Positions 1 to 5,627 of a DNA stretch of 6,903 bases are shown here, piece by piece (position 1 is the stretch's first letter; each line of letters starts with the position of its first letter). Source of the DNA: an uncultured Oscillospiraceae bacterium (GTDB taxonomy: Bacteria; Bacillota; Clostridia; Oscillospirales; Acutalibacteraceae); the NCBI GenBank assembly GCA_900555545.1, contig USLQ01000053.1, positions 1-6,903 of the forward strand, written 5' to 3'. The notes beneath the pieces are model-generated. The model was not told the DNA's origin and searched no databases. It was given only the letters and a program-made list of their open reading frames with translations. A program made the position numbers and the translations under genes.

Positions 1-701
1 TGCTCGAGGCCATGCGCGACAACGGCTGCAAAAAGATTGTTTTCAGCTCCTCCGCCACCGTTTACGGAATGAACAATGTCTCCCCGCTCAAGGAGGATAT
101 GCCTGTCGGCGGCGTGACCAATCCCTATGGCCGCACCAAGCTGATGATCGAGGAGATTCTGCGGGATCTCTACCGCTCGGACGACAGCTGGAGCATCATC
201 CTGCTGCGCTACTTCAACCCCATCGGCGCACATAAGAGCGGCCGCATCGGAGAGGATCCAAACGGAATCCCGAATAACCTTATGCCCTATATCACACAGG
301 TGGCTATCGGCAAGCTGCCGTGCCTGAGTATTTATGGCGACGATTACGACACCCCAGACGGCACCGGTGTGCGTGACTACATCCATGTGGTGGATCTGGC
401 GCTCGGTCATGTCAAGGCGGTGGAGAAGGCCGCTGCGGCTGCCGGACTGCATACGTACAACCTCGGTACCGGTAAGGGATACAGCGTGCTCGATATGGTT
501 CACGCCTTTGAGAAGGCCTCCGGCGTCAAGGTGAATTACAAGATTGTCGGCCGCCGCGCAGGCGATATCGGAACCTGCTACTCCGATCCCTCCCTGGCGA
601 AAAAGGAGCTCGGCTGGGAGGCACAGCGCGATCTGGACGAGATGTGCGAGGATTCCTGGCGCTGGCAGAAGAATAACCCCAACGGCTATCCGGATGACTG
701 A
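1..701 (+). CDS. galE: UDP-glucose 4-epimerase, 5'-truncated by the window edge
   Basis: Interconverts UDP-glucose and UDP-galactose in the cytoplasm (Leloir pathway; supplies UDP-galactose for glycans) using tightly bound NAD. The reading frame is open from base 3 and has no start in the window. About 232 residues are visible of a family usually near 330-340, so roughly the first 100 residues, including the GxxGxxG NAD-binding loop, lie upstream. The catalytic region of the extended short-chain dehydrogenase family is present: SSSATVYG (35-78 in bases) carries the active-site Ser/Thr, and the YGRTK motif (Tyr codon at 126) is the YxxxK catalytic pair. Downstream are RYFNPIGAH, the PNNLMPY substrate-binding segment, [14 protein letters not shown] and the C-terminal YNLGTG, all typical of GalE. 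It ends naturally at TGA 699-701. Other sugar-nucleotide epimerases are possible, but the RYFNPIGAH and [11 protein letters not shown] blocks favour GalE strongly. Confidence 0.95.
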   Translation, partial: LEAMRDNGCKKIVFSSSATVYGMNNVSPLKEDMPVGGVTNPYGRTKLMIEEILRDLYRSDDSWSIILLRYFNPIGAHKSGRIGEDPNGIPNNLMPYITQVAIGKLPCLSIYGDDYDTPDGTGVRDYIHVVDLALGHVKAVEKAAAAAGLHTYNLGTGKGYSVLDMVHAFEKASGVKVNYKIVGRRAGDIGTCYSDPSLAKKELGWEAQRDLDEMCEDSWRWQKNNPNGYPDD

Positions 702-723
702 TTTGGATTTTTAAAAGAGACTC

Positions 724-772
724 GCCCCTGCGCGCGTTACAGCTTGTACTGGATGTGTGCGGGGGCCTTTTT
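724..772 (+). terminator. Terminator-like hairpin after galE, close to the next gene's RBS
   Basis: Bases 724-735 (GCCCCTGCGCGC) can pair with 755-766 (GTGTGCGGGGGC) over 12 positions, three of them G-U wobbles. The loop is about 19 nt and a five-T run follows at 768-772. This fits an intrinsic terminator for galE. Only eight bases separate the T run from the GGAGG of the next gene, so it could instead act as an attenuator or a partial read-through signal. Confidence 0.6.
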
Positions 773-780
773 GGGAATAC

Positions 781-785
781 GGAGG
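781..785 (+). promoter_or_regulatory. RBS that decides the DUF4832 gene start
   Basis: GGAGG lies 5 nt before ATG 791 and 8 nt before ATG 794. It supports a start here rather than at the longer GTG 755, which has no Shine-Dalgarno sequence and sits in the right arm of the upstream hairpin. Confidence 0.8.
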
Positions 786-790
786 AACAG

Positions 791-2233
791 ATGATGGGTA
801 TTTCGTTGTTTAAAAGAGAAAAAAGGCCGCCGGCACCACAGATCCCGCAGCAAACCGCCGTGTTGGGAGTCCGGCCGGATGATTCGATTCCGGTGCTGGC
901 CGGGGAGTACAGCGCGCAGCTGCTGCACAATACGGACCGCGGCTTTCGTGCGGAGACGTATTACACCTTGGGCACGGGCGAGGAGTGGCCGGGCAGTGGA
1001 AAGGACGGCGTTCAGGCGCTGATCGATAAGATGGCCTATTATCAAGCGGACAGCCCCGTGGTGATCCAGACCTATATTTACCTGTGTGCCTACAATCAAA
1101 GGGAACTGGATGCACCGGCGTTCGATCAGCTGAAAAGCTATCTGGAGCTCCTGCGCGGCCACGGCTGGTCTTGCCTGTTCCGCTTTGCCTATGAGAGCCG
1201 GGAGGACAAACTCGAGGGCCCCAAGGATAAAATGCTCCGCCGCCATCTGGTACAGCTGAAGCAGTTCCTCCATGAGAACGCCGACCTGTTCCGTGATGTA
1301 GTTACGGCGGCCCAGCTCGGTGTTCTCGGCCCGTGGGGGGAGGGGAACCAGTCCCAGTACCTCCACCCGCGCCGCCGTACCTTTGCGGCCGTATGCGACC
1401 TGTTCCCGTCGGGCGTCCACGTGCAGGCCCGCACAATGAAGATTTATCACCAGGCCTCCGGCGCGCGGACGTTTGACCGGCTCGGTTTTCACGACGACTA
1501 TCTCTTTGGCCGCCCGCATATCTGGAGCACAGCCGGTGCATATACGGATACGGACGACTATTACACCTTCCTGGAGAATTCCCCCCGTCACCCCAACGAT
1601 GGCGAGATGCCGTGGGGACGTGCCAAACCGGATGCCGATCAGATTGACGGCCGGGGATTGATCTGCCAGTGCTATGAGCACTGCCTCACCACGCTGAGCC
1701 TGGAGCACAACTACCGTGAGCCGGATCCGGGCTCTCCATTTGCCATGGAGCGGTGGAAGAGTGATTTCCTCACGCCGGATCAGTTGCATCAGATGGGCTG
1801 CCCTGTCTATGACGCATGGTTCACCGGCGCACAGGGGAACCCGATTCGCCGCTCGGTCTTTGACTATCTGCGTGACTTCACCGGCTATCACCTCATGCTC
1901 TCCAACCTGAAAACACAGTCCTCCGGCGACGGGATGCATGTGCAGCTGATGGTGACCAATTACGGCTTTTCCGCGCCATTCGCCCTGAACACGGCGGAGT
2001 TCGTCATCCTTGGTGCGGACGGCTCGGAGCGGTCATATCCGGCACAGGGGATCGACTTCCCGTCGCTCACCGCCTGTAAGCAGCAGACCGTCACGGCACA
2101 GCTTCCACTCCTTGGCGAGGGTGAGCGCCTCGGCCTCCGTTTGGGCAAACACCTGGAATCCAACGATACATACCGCTGGATCCGCACGGCCAACGATGTG
2201 CCGTTTGAGCAGGGCGCGCATATTTTAAGATAA
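791..2233 (+). CDS. DUF4874/DUF4832 domain-containing protein
   Basis: Predicted 480-residue protein of unknown function. The start is ATG 791 (ATG 794 is equally plausible) behind GGAGG at 781-785. An in-frame GTG at 755 lies inside the preceding hairpin and has no ribosome binding site. Recognisable features, numbered from 791: NTDRGF near 47-52, matching the 'N..RGF' opening of DUF4874; RFAYE near 131-135 and GPWGEG near 180-185, in the style of a glycosidase-like barrel; FHDDYLF near 233-239, matching the '(G)FHND' block that opens DUF4832; and a C-terminal beta-rich domain from about 380. These families are predicted carbohydrate-associated TIM-barrel proteins, often secreted, but no enzymatic activity can be assigned here. 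The N-terminus is charged (KREKRPPAPQ) and lacks a hydrophobic signal segment, so a cytoplasmic location is likely. Proximity to galE hints at a polysaccharide context. Family assignment is from motif recall, not a search. Confidence 0.8.
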   Translation: MMGISLFKREKRPPAPQIPQQTAVLGVRPDDSIPVLAGEYSAQLLHNTDRGFRAETYYTLGTGEEWPGSGKDGVQALIDKMAYYQADSPVVIQTYIYLCAYNQRELDAPAFDQLKSYLELLRGHGWSCLFRFAYESREDKLEGPKDKMLRRHLVQLKQFLHENADLFRDVVTAAQLGVLGPWGEGNQSQYLHPRRRTFAAVCDLFPSGVHVQARTMKIYHQASGARTFDRLGFHDDYLFGRPHIWSTAGAYTDTDDYYTFLENSPRHPNDGEMPWGRAKPDADQIDGRGLICQCYEHCLTTLSLEHNYREPDPGSPFAMERWKSDFLTPDQLHQMGCPVYDAWFTGAQGNPIRRSVFDYLRDFTGYHLMLSNLKTQSSGDGMHVQLMVTNYGFSAPFALNTAEFVILGADGSERSYPAQGIDFPSLTACKQQTVTAQLPLLGEGERLGLRLGKHLESNDTYRWIRTANDVPFEQGAHILR

Positions 2234-2254
2234 GCAGAATAAATCATCAGGCAG

Positions 2255-2297
2255 CGGCCCTGGTGGGATCAAACCCACCGGGGCCGTCGATGGTTTT
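2255..2297 (+). terminator. Strong hairpin ending the DUF4832 gene
   Basis: CGGCCCTGGTGGG (2255-2267) pairs with CCCACCGGGGCCG (2274-2286), 13 bp with a single G-U wobble and a 6-nt loop ATCAAA. It begins 21 bases after the stop codon. The following T run (TTTT at 2294-2297) is short and displaced by seven bases, so termination efficiency is uncertain, but the position fits a terminator. Confidence 0.65.
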
Positions 2298-2351
2298 GGG
2301 CACTGCATTCGATCTGCACCTCTGATACACTGTTCCCGTTTGGCAAAAAGG

Positions 2352-2357
2352 TATAAT
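2352..2357 (+). promoter_or_regulatory. Candidate -10 element for the marR-DUF1538-PII operon
   Basis: A perfect TATAAT lies about 90 bases before the marR start, after the preceding hairpin. No good -35 hexamer sits 16-18 bp upstream; TTGGCA at 2340-2345 is far too close. If this is the promoter, the repeats at 2388-2414 would lie about 25-50 bases downstream of the transcription start. Confidence 0.35.
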
Positions 2358-2387
2358 TTACAGGGGCGTAATATTTTATTCATTTGG

Positions 2388-2414
2388 ATAGAATAACTTT
2401 TCTATAGAATAACT
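2388..2414 (+). repeat. 11-bp direct repeat with interleaved palindromes, probable MarR operator
   Basis: ATAGAATAACT occurs at 2388-2398 and again at 2404-2414, a 16-bp spacing. Within the array, ATAGAA (2388-2393) and TTCTAT (2400-2405) form an 18-bp dyad, and TTCTATAGAA (2400-2409) is a perfect 10-bp palindrome. MarR-family dimers commonly bind AT-rich 16-20 bp dyads just upstream of their own gene, and the array ends 30 bp before the marR start. The operator role is inference. Confidence 0.55.
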
Positions 2415-2431
2415 AATAATGTTAGATATCT

Positions 2432-2440
2432 GAAGGTGAT
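2432..2440 (+). promoter_or_regulatory. Extended RBS that decides the marR start
   Basis: GAAGGTGATC (2432-2441) matches the extended anti-Shine-Dalgarno complement (…AGGTGATC) and leaves about 8 nt between the GG at 2435-2436 and ATG 2445. An upstream in-frame GTG at 2436 overlaps the Shine-Dalgarno itself and is therefore unlikely to be the start. Confidence 0.75.
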
Positions 2441-2444
2441 CTGG

Positions 2445-2900
2445 ATGGCGGATTGTCGTGTTCTGGCGGAAAGGCTGATCAATCTGCAAATGTTGATGCG
2501 CCGGGTGCCCGTCACCCGCAGGCTTACGGACTTAGATCGGGGTACTTTTTTGGCACTCAATGATCTGCTCGCACAGGATGAGCCGGTTCATCCCAAAGAG
2601 TTGAGCCGGAGGATGTCGATCAGTTCCGCCCGGGTGGCTGCGCTTTTGAACCATATGGAGCGCGAGGGGATGATTGTCCGAACAGCGGATCCGACCGATA
2701 ACCGGAAGGTGCTGGTCTCACTGACGGAGGCGGGCCGCCAGCAGATCCAAAGCAGGAAGCAAGAGGCAGTGGAGATCATTACCCAAACACTGGAGGCGTT
2801 GGATCCAGGTGAGGCGGAAGCCTATCTGCGCATACAGGCAAAGATTTTAAATCATTTGATGCACCAGGGAAAAGGCGGCATGTGTATCCGGGGGGCATGA
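2445..2900 (+). CDS. MarR-family transcriptional regulator
   Basis: A 151-residue winged helix-turn-helix DNA-binding protein, expected to act as a dimer whose DNA binding is altered by a small ligand or redox signal. Numbered from ATG 2445, the helix-turn-helix covers about residues 48-72 (PKELSRRMSISSARVAALL), followed by the link to the wing (MEREGMIVRTADPTDNRK, 71-88) and strand VLVSLTEAG. The acidic/basic DPTDNRK wing tip is the hallmark of MarR proteins. N- and C-terminal helices (about 5-30 and 97-140) would form the dimer interface. Length is normal for the family. It is first in the operon: its TGA overlaps the downstream gene's ATG (ATGA at 2897-2900), and repeats typical of an autoregulatory operator lie just upstream. 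A single Cys near residue 4 and another at 147 are not in a recognised redox-sensor arrangement. The ligand is unknown. Confidence 0.93.
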   Translation: MADCRVLAERLINLQMLMRRVPVTRRLTDLDRGTFLALNDLLAQDEPVHPKELSRRMSISSARVAALLNHMEREGMIVRTADPTDNRKVLVSLTEAGRQQIQSRKQEAVEIITQTLEALDPGEAEAYLRIQAKILNHLMHQGKGGMCIRGA

Positions 2901-4444
2901 TGGCGAAAGGGGGACATAGAATAATCGTGAATGAAAAATTGAAAGAGAAAATTAAGGAGTCCTTGTCCAGTGTCCTTCCCATTACCCTTATTGTACTGCT
3001 GCTGAGCATTACGCTGGTTCCACTGGAGGTTGGTACATTGGTCCTGTTCCTGACGGGGGCAGTGCTGCTGATTGTCGGGATGGGATTTTTTCAGCTTGGG
3101 GCGGAGATGGCCATGACACCGTTGGGCCAGAGTGTAGGCAGTCGTCTGATGAAGAGCAAACGCATTATCCTGATCGCCCTAATCAGTTTTATCCTGGGCG
3201 TTTTTATCACGATTGCGGAACCGGATCTTCAGGTTCTGGCCAATCAGGTGCCTGCCATTCCCAATCAAATCTTGATCTGGACGGTAGCGGCCGGCGTGGG
3301 TGTATTTCTCATTGTGGCTGTACTGCGTATCCTGTTTCATGTGAGCCTTTCTATTATGCTGCTGATTTTTTATATTCTGCTGTTTGTTCTGTCCTTCTTT
3401 TCGCCGGATTCCTTTACCGCAGTTGCATTTGATTCCGGGGGCGTCACGACCGGCCCCATGACCGTACCCTTTATCATGGCGCTGGGTGTGGGATTGTCGG
3501 CGGCACGAAGTGACCGGGAGGGAGCCAGCGACAGCTTTGGCCTTGTTGCGCTCTGCAGCATTGGACCGGTGATCATGGTCCTGCTTCTCGGGATTTTTTA
3601 TAGCCCCTCTGACGCCTCCTATATTGCAACTGAAATCCCTAATATTTCTACAACACAGGATGTGATAAAGCAGTTTATTACAGCTCTGCCACAGTATGCA
3701 CAGGAGGTGGCGCTGAGCATCCTTCCCGTGGCCGGCGTATTTGCGGTTTATCAGTTGTCTACCCGAAGCTATCACAGGCGGCAGCTGCTCAGGATGATGG
3801 TGGGCTTTGTCTATACCATATTTGGTCTGATTCTGTTCCTGACAGGTGTGAATATCGGATTTGCACCGGTGGGCAGTCTGCTTGGCAGCGGTATTGCCGG
3901 TAGTTCCTTTAAATGGCTGCTTCTCCCCATTGGTGTTGTTATCGGATACTATATTGTTAAGGCAGAGCCTGCAGTACAGGTCCTCAACAAACAGGTGGAG
4001 GATCTTACCGGCGGCACCATTACTCACAGGATGATGAACACAGCACTTTCGATTGGCGTTGCCGGTGCGGTGGCGCTGGCCATGATCAGGGTCTTGACAG
4101 GAATCAATATTTATTGGATCATTATACCGGGCTATGTCATTGCACTGGTCCTTAGCTGCTTTGTTCCATCTGTCTTTGTTGGGATTGCCTTTGATTCCGG
4201 AGGCGTCGCCAGCGGACCGATGACCTCTACGTTCCTGTTGCCGATGGCGATGGGGGCCTGTTCGGCAATCGGGGGGAACGTGATGACGGATGCCTTTGGT
4301 GTTGTAGCTCTGGTGGCGATGGCACCGTTAATCGCAATTCAGATTATGGGGCTCATCTATGTGCGCAGGTCAAAGGCTGTTTCCACACAGGGGGAGACGC
4401 TCGCAGATGAGGCGGTTGTTGACATTGAGGAGGATTTTGAATGA
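2897..4444 (+). CDS. DUF1538 family integral membrane protein, two-repeat putative transporter
   Basis: A 515-residue polytopic membrane protein with roughly 12 hydrophobic segments and no signal peptide, probably in the cytoplasmic membrane. It contains two homologous halves. Numbered from 2897, half 1 has an AEPDLQVL block near 107 and FDSGGVTTGPMT near 178-189; half 2 has AEPAVQVL near 356 and FDSGGVASGPMT near 432-443, followed in both by a D(S/A)FG segment. These repeated polar, glycine-rich motifs inside membrane segments look like substrate- or ion-binding sites of an inverted-repeat carrier. This matches the DUF1538 family. The C-terminus is a short acidic tail (DIEEDFE). Start choice is uncertain: ATG 2897 overlaps the marR stop, ATG 2900 is adjacent, and GTG 2927 would give an N-terminus (NEKLKEKIKESL) like other family members. 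The gene is translationally coupled to both neighbours. Transport function and substrate are inferred, not shown. Confidence 0.9.
   Translation: MMAKGGHRIIVNEKLKEKIKESLSSVLPITLIVLLLSITLVPLEVGTLVLFLTGAVLLIVGMGFFQLGAEMAMTPLGQSVGSRLMKSKRIILIALISFILGVFITIAEPDLQVLANQVPAIPNQILIWTVAAGVGVFLIVAVLRILFHVSLSIMLLIFYILLFVLSFFSPDSFTAVAFDSGGVTTGPMTVPFIMALGVGLSAARSDREGASDSFGLVALCSIGPVIMVLLLGIFYSPSDASYIATEIPNISTTQDVIKQFITALPQYAQEVALSILPVAGVFAVYQLSTRSYHRRQLLRMMVGFVYTIFGLILFLTGVNIGFAPVGSLLGSGIAGSSFKWLLLPIGVVIGYYIVKAEPAVQVLNKQVEDLTGGTITHRMMNTALSIGVAGAVALAMIRVLTGINIYWIIIPGYVIALVLSCFVPSVFVGIAFDSGGVASGPMTSTFLLPMAMGACSAIGGNVMTDAFGVVALVAMAPLIAIQIMGLIYVRRSKAVSTQGETLADEAVVDIEEDFE
4427..4433 (+). promoter_or_regulatory. 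RBS for the P-II-like gene inside the DUF1538 coding end
   Basis: GAGGAGG lies 7 nt before ATG 4441 and encodes part of the acidic tail of the membrane protein. It indicates that the P-II-like gene is translated efficiently despite the ATGA overlap with the previous stop. Confidence 0.8.
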
Positions 4445-5160
4445 GCGTTCCACAGGAAGCCAAACGCTTGTCCCCACGTATGGTTGTTTTCGTCACACGG
4501 GTGGAAGATGAAAGAAAGCTGACGCGGATTTTTGAGTCTGTGCATATTCCAATCGGTTATCAATGCCGCGGCCAGGGGACCGCGCCATCAGAACTGATGG
4601 ATATTTTGGGATTTGGAGGAACCACCCGGCTGATAACCATGGGGATGCTGCCCCAATTTGCAGTGAAGGATTTATTTGAAAAGTCACAGCAGGAATTTGA
4701 TTTTTACCAGAGGGGCGGCGGTATCGTACTTACCATACCGATCACCGGCCTTCAAAGTCCCGTTTTTCATCTGCTGAACGAAGGGCCGCGCGATGCCATG
4801 GAACAAAAAATTCAGGAAAGGGTCGAAAAGGATATGGCCGAAGTACACGAAAAATCAAAATATAATTTGATCTGGGCCTCCGTTGCGGCTGGATACAGCG
4901 ATGACGTCATTGATGCGGCACGGGCGGCAGGGGCCAAGGGCGGAACTGTTTTGCACGGTAGGCGGCGGAATTCGGAGCACGTAAGCCAGCATTTTGGGAT
5001 TTCCCTGCAAGATGAGCAGGACTTTGTCATGATCGTAGTCCCCAAAGAAAAAAAGCGGGAAATTATGACAGCCATTTGCAATTCGTGTGGACTGCATACG
5101 CCGGCCCGCGGTACTGTGTTGGCCCTTCCGGTGGATGATGTAGTCGGCCTGGAGGAATAA
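4441..5160 (+). CDS. Tandem P-II-like (GlnB-superfamily) signalling protein
   Basis: A 239-residue soluble cytoplasmic protein that reads as two fused P-II folds. Domain 1 (about 12-105) runs from RMVVFVTRVEDERKL through a GFGGTTRL segment to the GGGIVLTIPI strand. Domain 2 (about 139-239) is closer to the family: YNLIWASVAAGYSDDVIDAA, then GAKGGTVLHGRRR, the DFVMIVVPKEKKREIM strand and helix, and the closing GTVLALPVDDVVGL. Classical P-II proteins are about 112 residues, form trimers and bind ATP, ADP and 2-oxoglutarate to control transporters such as AmtB. The residues of the canonical uridylylated T-loop are not recognisable here. Coupling to the DUF1538 gene (ATGA overlap at 4441-4444) implies that it gates or senses that membrane protein. 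Effector and partner are inference. It is usually annotated as a P-II family nitrogen regulator, but a role in nitrogen control is not demonstrated by this sequence. Confidence 0.85.
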   Translation: MSVPQEAKRLSPRMVVFVTRVEDERKLTRIFESVHIPIGYQCRGQGTAPSELMDILGFGGTTRLITMGMLPQFAVKDLFEKSQQEFDFYQRGGGIVLTIPITGLQSPVFHLLNEGPRDAMEQKIQERVEKDMAEVHEKSKYNLIWASVAAGYSDDVIDAARAAGAKGGTVLHGRRRNSEHVSQHFGISLQDEQDFVMIVVPKEKKREIMTAICNSCGLHTPARGTVLALPVDDVVGLEE

Positions 5161-5181
5161 TAGGCGACAATAATCATTTAG

Positions 5182-5220
5182 CAGCCGGCCGCCCCTATGG
5201 ACGGCCGGTTGTTGTTTTTT
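5182..5220 (+). terminator. Intrinsic terminator of the marR-DUF1538-PII operon
   Basis: CAGCCGGCCG (5182-5191) pairs with CGGCCGGTTG (5202-5211), a 10-bp stem with one G-U pair and a 10-nt loop, followed by TTTTTT at 5215-5220. It lies 21 bases after the P-II stop codon. This is a canonical Rho-independent terminator. Confidence 0.92.
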
Positions 5221-5226
5221 CAAAGT

Positions 5227-5517
5227 CTAATTTATTGTAGAGAATGGGGAACAGAATTTTTTGTGGTGATAAGCGGATTTATTGGAATCCCTGTTCCAAT
5301 CCCTCCAATCTTGCTGTACTAAAAGAATGACCTGACTTGATTCCCGGCCTCTCTCATATTTTTACCCGTTGATATCCCCGGTGTTCCGCTCCTTTCTCAG
5401 GCTATAAAAGGTCGTTTTATCGATCCCGCAAAGCATCGCCGGGAATACAACATGATGTCCCGTTCCCTGCATGTCTGTAAAACAGGTCCGCAATGAGTTC
5501 CTCCCCGCAGTCCGTAG
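5227..5517 (-). pseudogene. Possible decayed gene with a helix-turn-helix-like segment
   Basis: One minus-strand frame is open from 5517 down to 5227 except for a single TAA at 5364-5362. An ATG at 5472-5470 would give a 36-residue peptide containing CGIDKTTFYSLRKERN, which resembles the recognition helix of a helix-turn-helix protein (a 'G(I/V)xKTTFY' pattern). After the stop the same frame continues for about 44 codons. No ribosome binding site is convincing, no family is recognised and both ends look ragged. It may be a remnant of a regulator or transposase-associated protein, or chance. Confidence 0.22.
5281..5300. repeat. Perfect 7-bp inverted repeat in the spacer
   Basis: ATTGGAA (5281-5287) and TTCCAAT (5294-5300) are perfect complements around a 6-nt centre TCCCTG. 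No T run follows, so it is not an intrinsic terminator. It could be a protein-binding dyad or a small RNA hairpin; its role is unknown. Confidence 0.4.
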
Positions 5518-5610
5518 TCAAATGAAAATCAAAATTTATTGCAACTTCCTTTTGTCATAATTCCGGCCATATCCGGCAAGAATAAGTACAGCGCTTGACT
5601 TTTGATGTAA

Positions 5611-5618
5611 AAAGGAGG
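5611..5618 (+). promoter_or_regulatory. RBS of spoVAC
   Basis: AAAGGAGG ends 9 nt before ATG 5628. It is a near-perfect Shine-Dalgarno and fixes the spoVAC start. Confidence 0.85.
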
Positions 5619-5627
5619 TCGTGATCC

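Larger units (their letters stand above)
5221..5627. other. Gene-free spacer between the P-II operon terminator and spoVAC
   Basis: No intact gene is seen in these 407 bases. The stretch holds a perfect 7-bp inverted repeat (5281-5300), a second mutually exclusive pairing (5248-5254 with 5291-5297), a possible decayed minus-strand reading frame (5227-5517) and the spoVAC ribosome binding site. The spoVAC promoter must lie here or upstream. CATAATT at 5556-5562 resembles the -10 of a forespore sigma-G promoter, which would fit the gene, but the matching -35 is poor. Confidence 0.6.

Noticed and set aside
755..790. GTG start extending the DUF4832 protein by 12 residues
   Set aside because: The GTG lies in the right arm of the galE hairpin and has no Shine-Dalgarno, whereas GGAGG at 781-785 fits ATG 791/794.
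737..1939. A 400-codon open frame on the minus strand opposite the DUF4832 gene
   Set aside because: It is a GC-rich shadow of the + strand gene, shows no family motif and has no ribosome binding site; the + strand frame has recognisable DUF4874/DUF4832 motifs.
3179..4027. A 282-codon minus-strand frame opposite the DUF1538 gene
   Set aside because: Its composition (His, Gln, Asn, Lys rich) is what is expected from the antisense of hydrophobic membrane segments; it has no recognisable domain.
5563..5576. CCGG-CCATAT-CCGG hairpin upstream of spoVAC
   Set aside because: Only a 4-bp self-complementary stem; too short to call a structure or an operator.
5595..5600. TTGACT as a -35 box for spoVAC
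   Set aside because: Seventeen bases downstream is the ribosome binding site and start codon region, with no -10-like sequence, so transcription could not begin in time.
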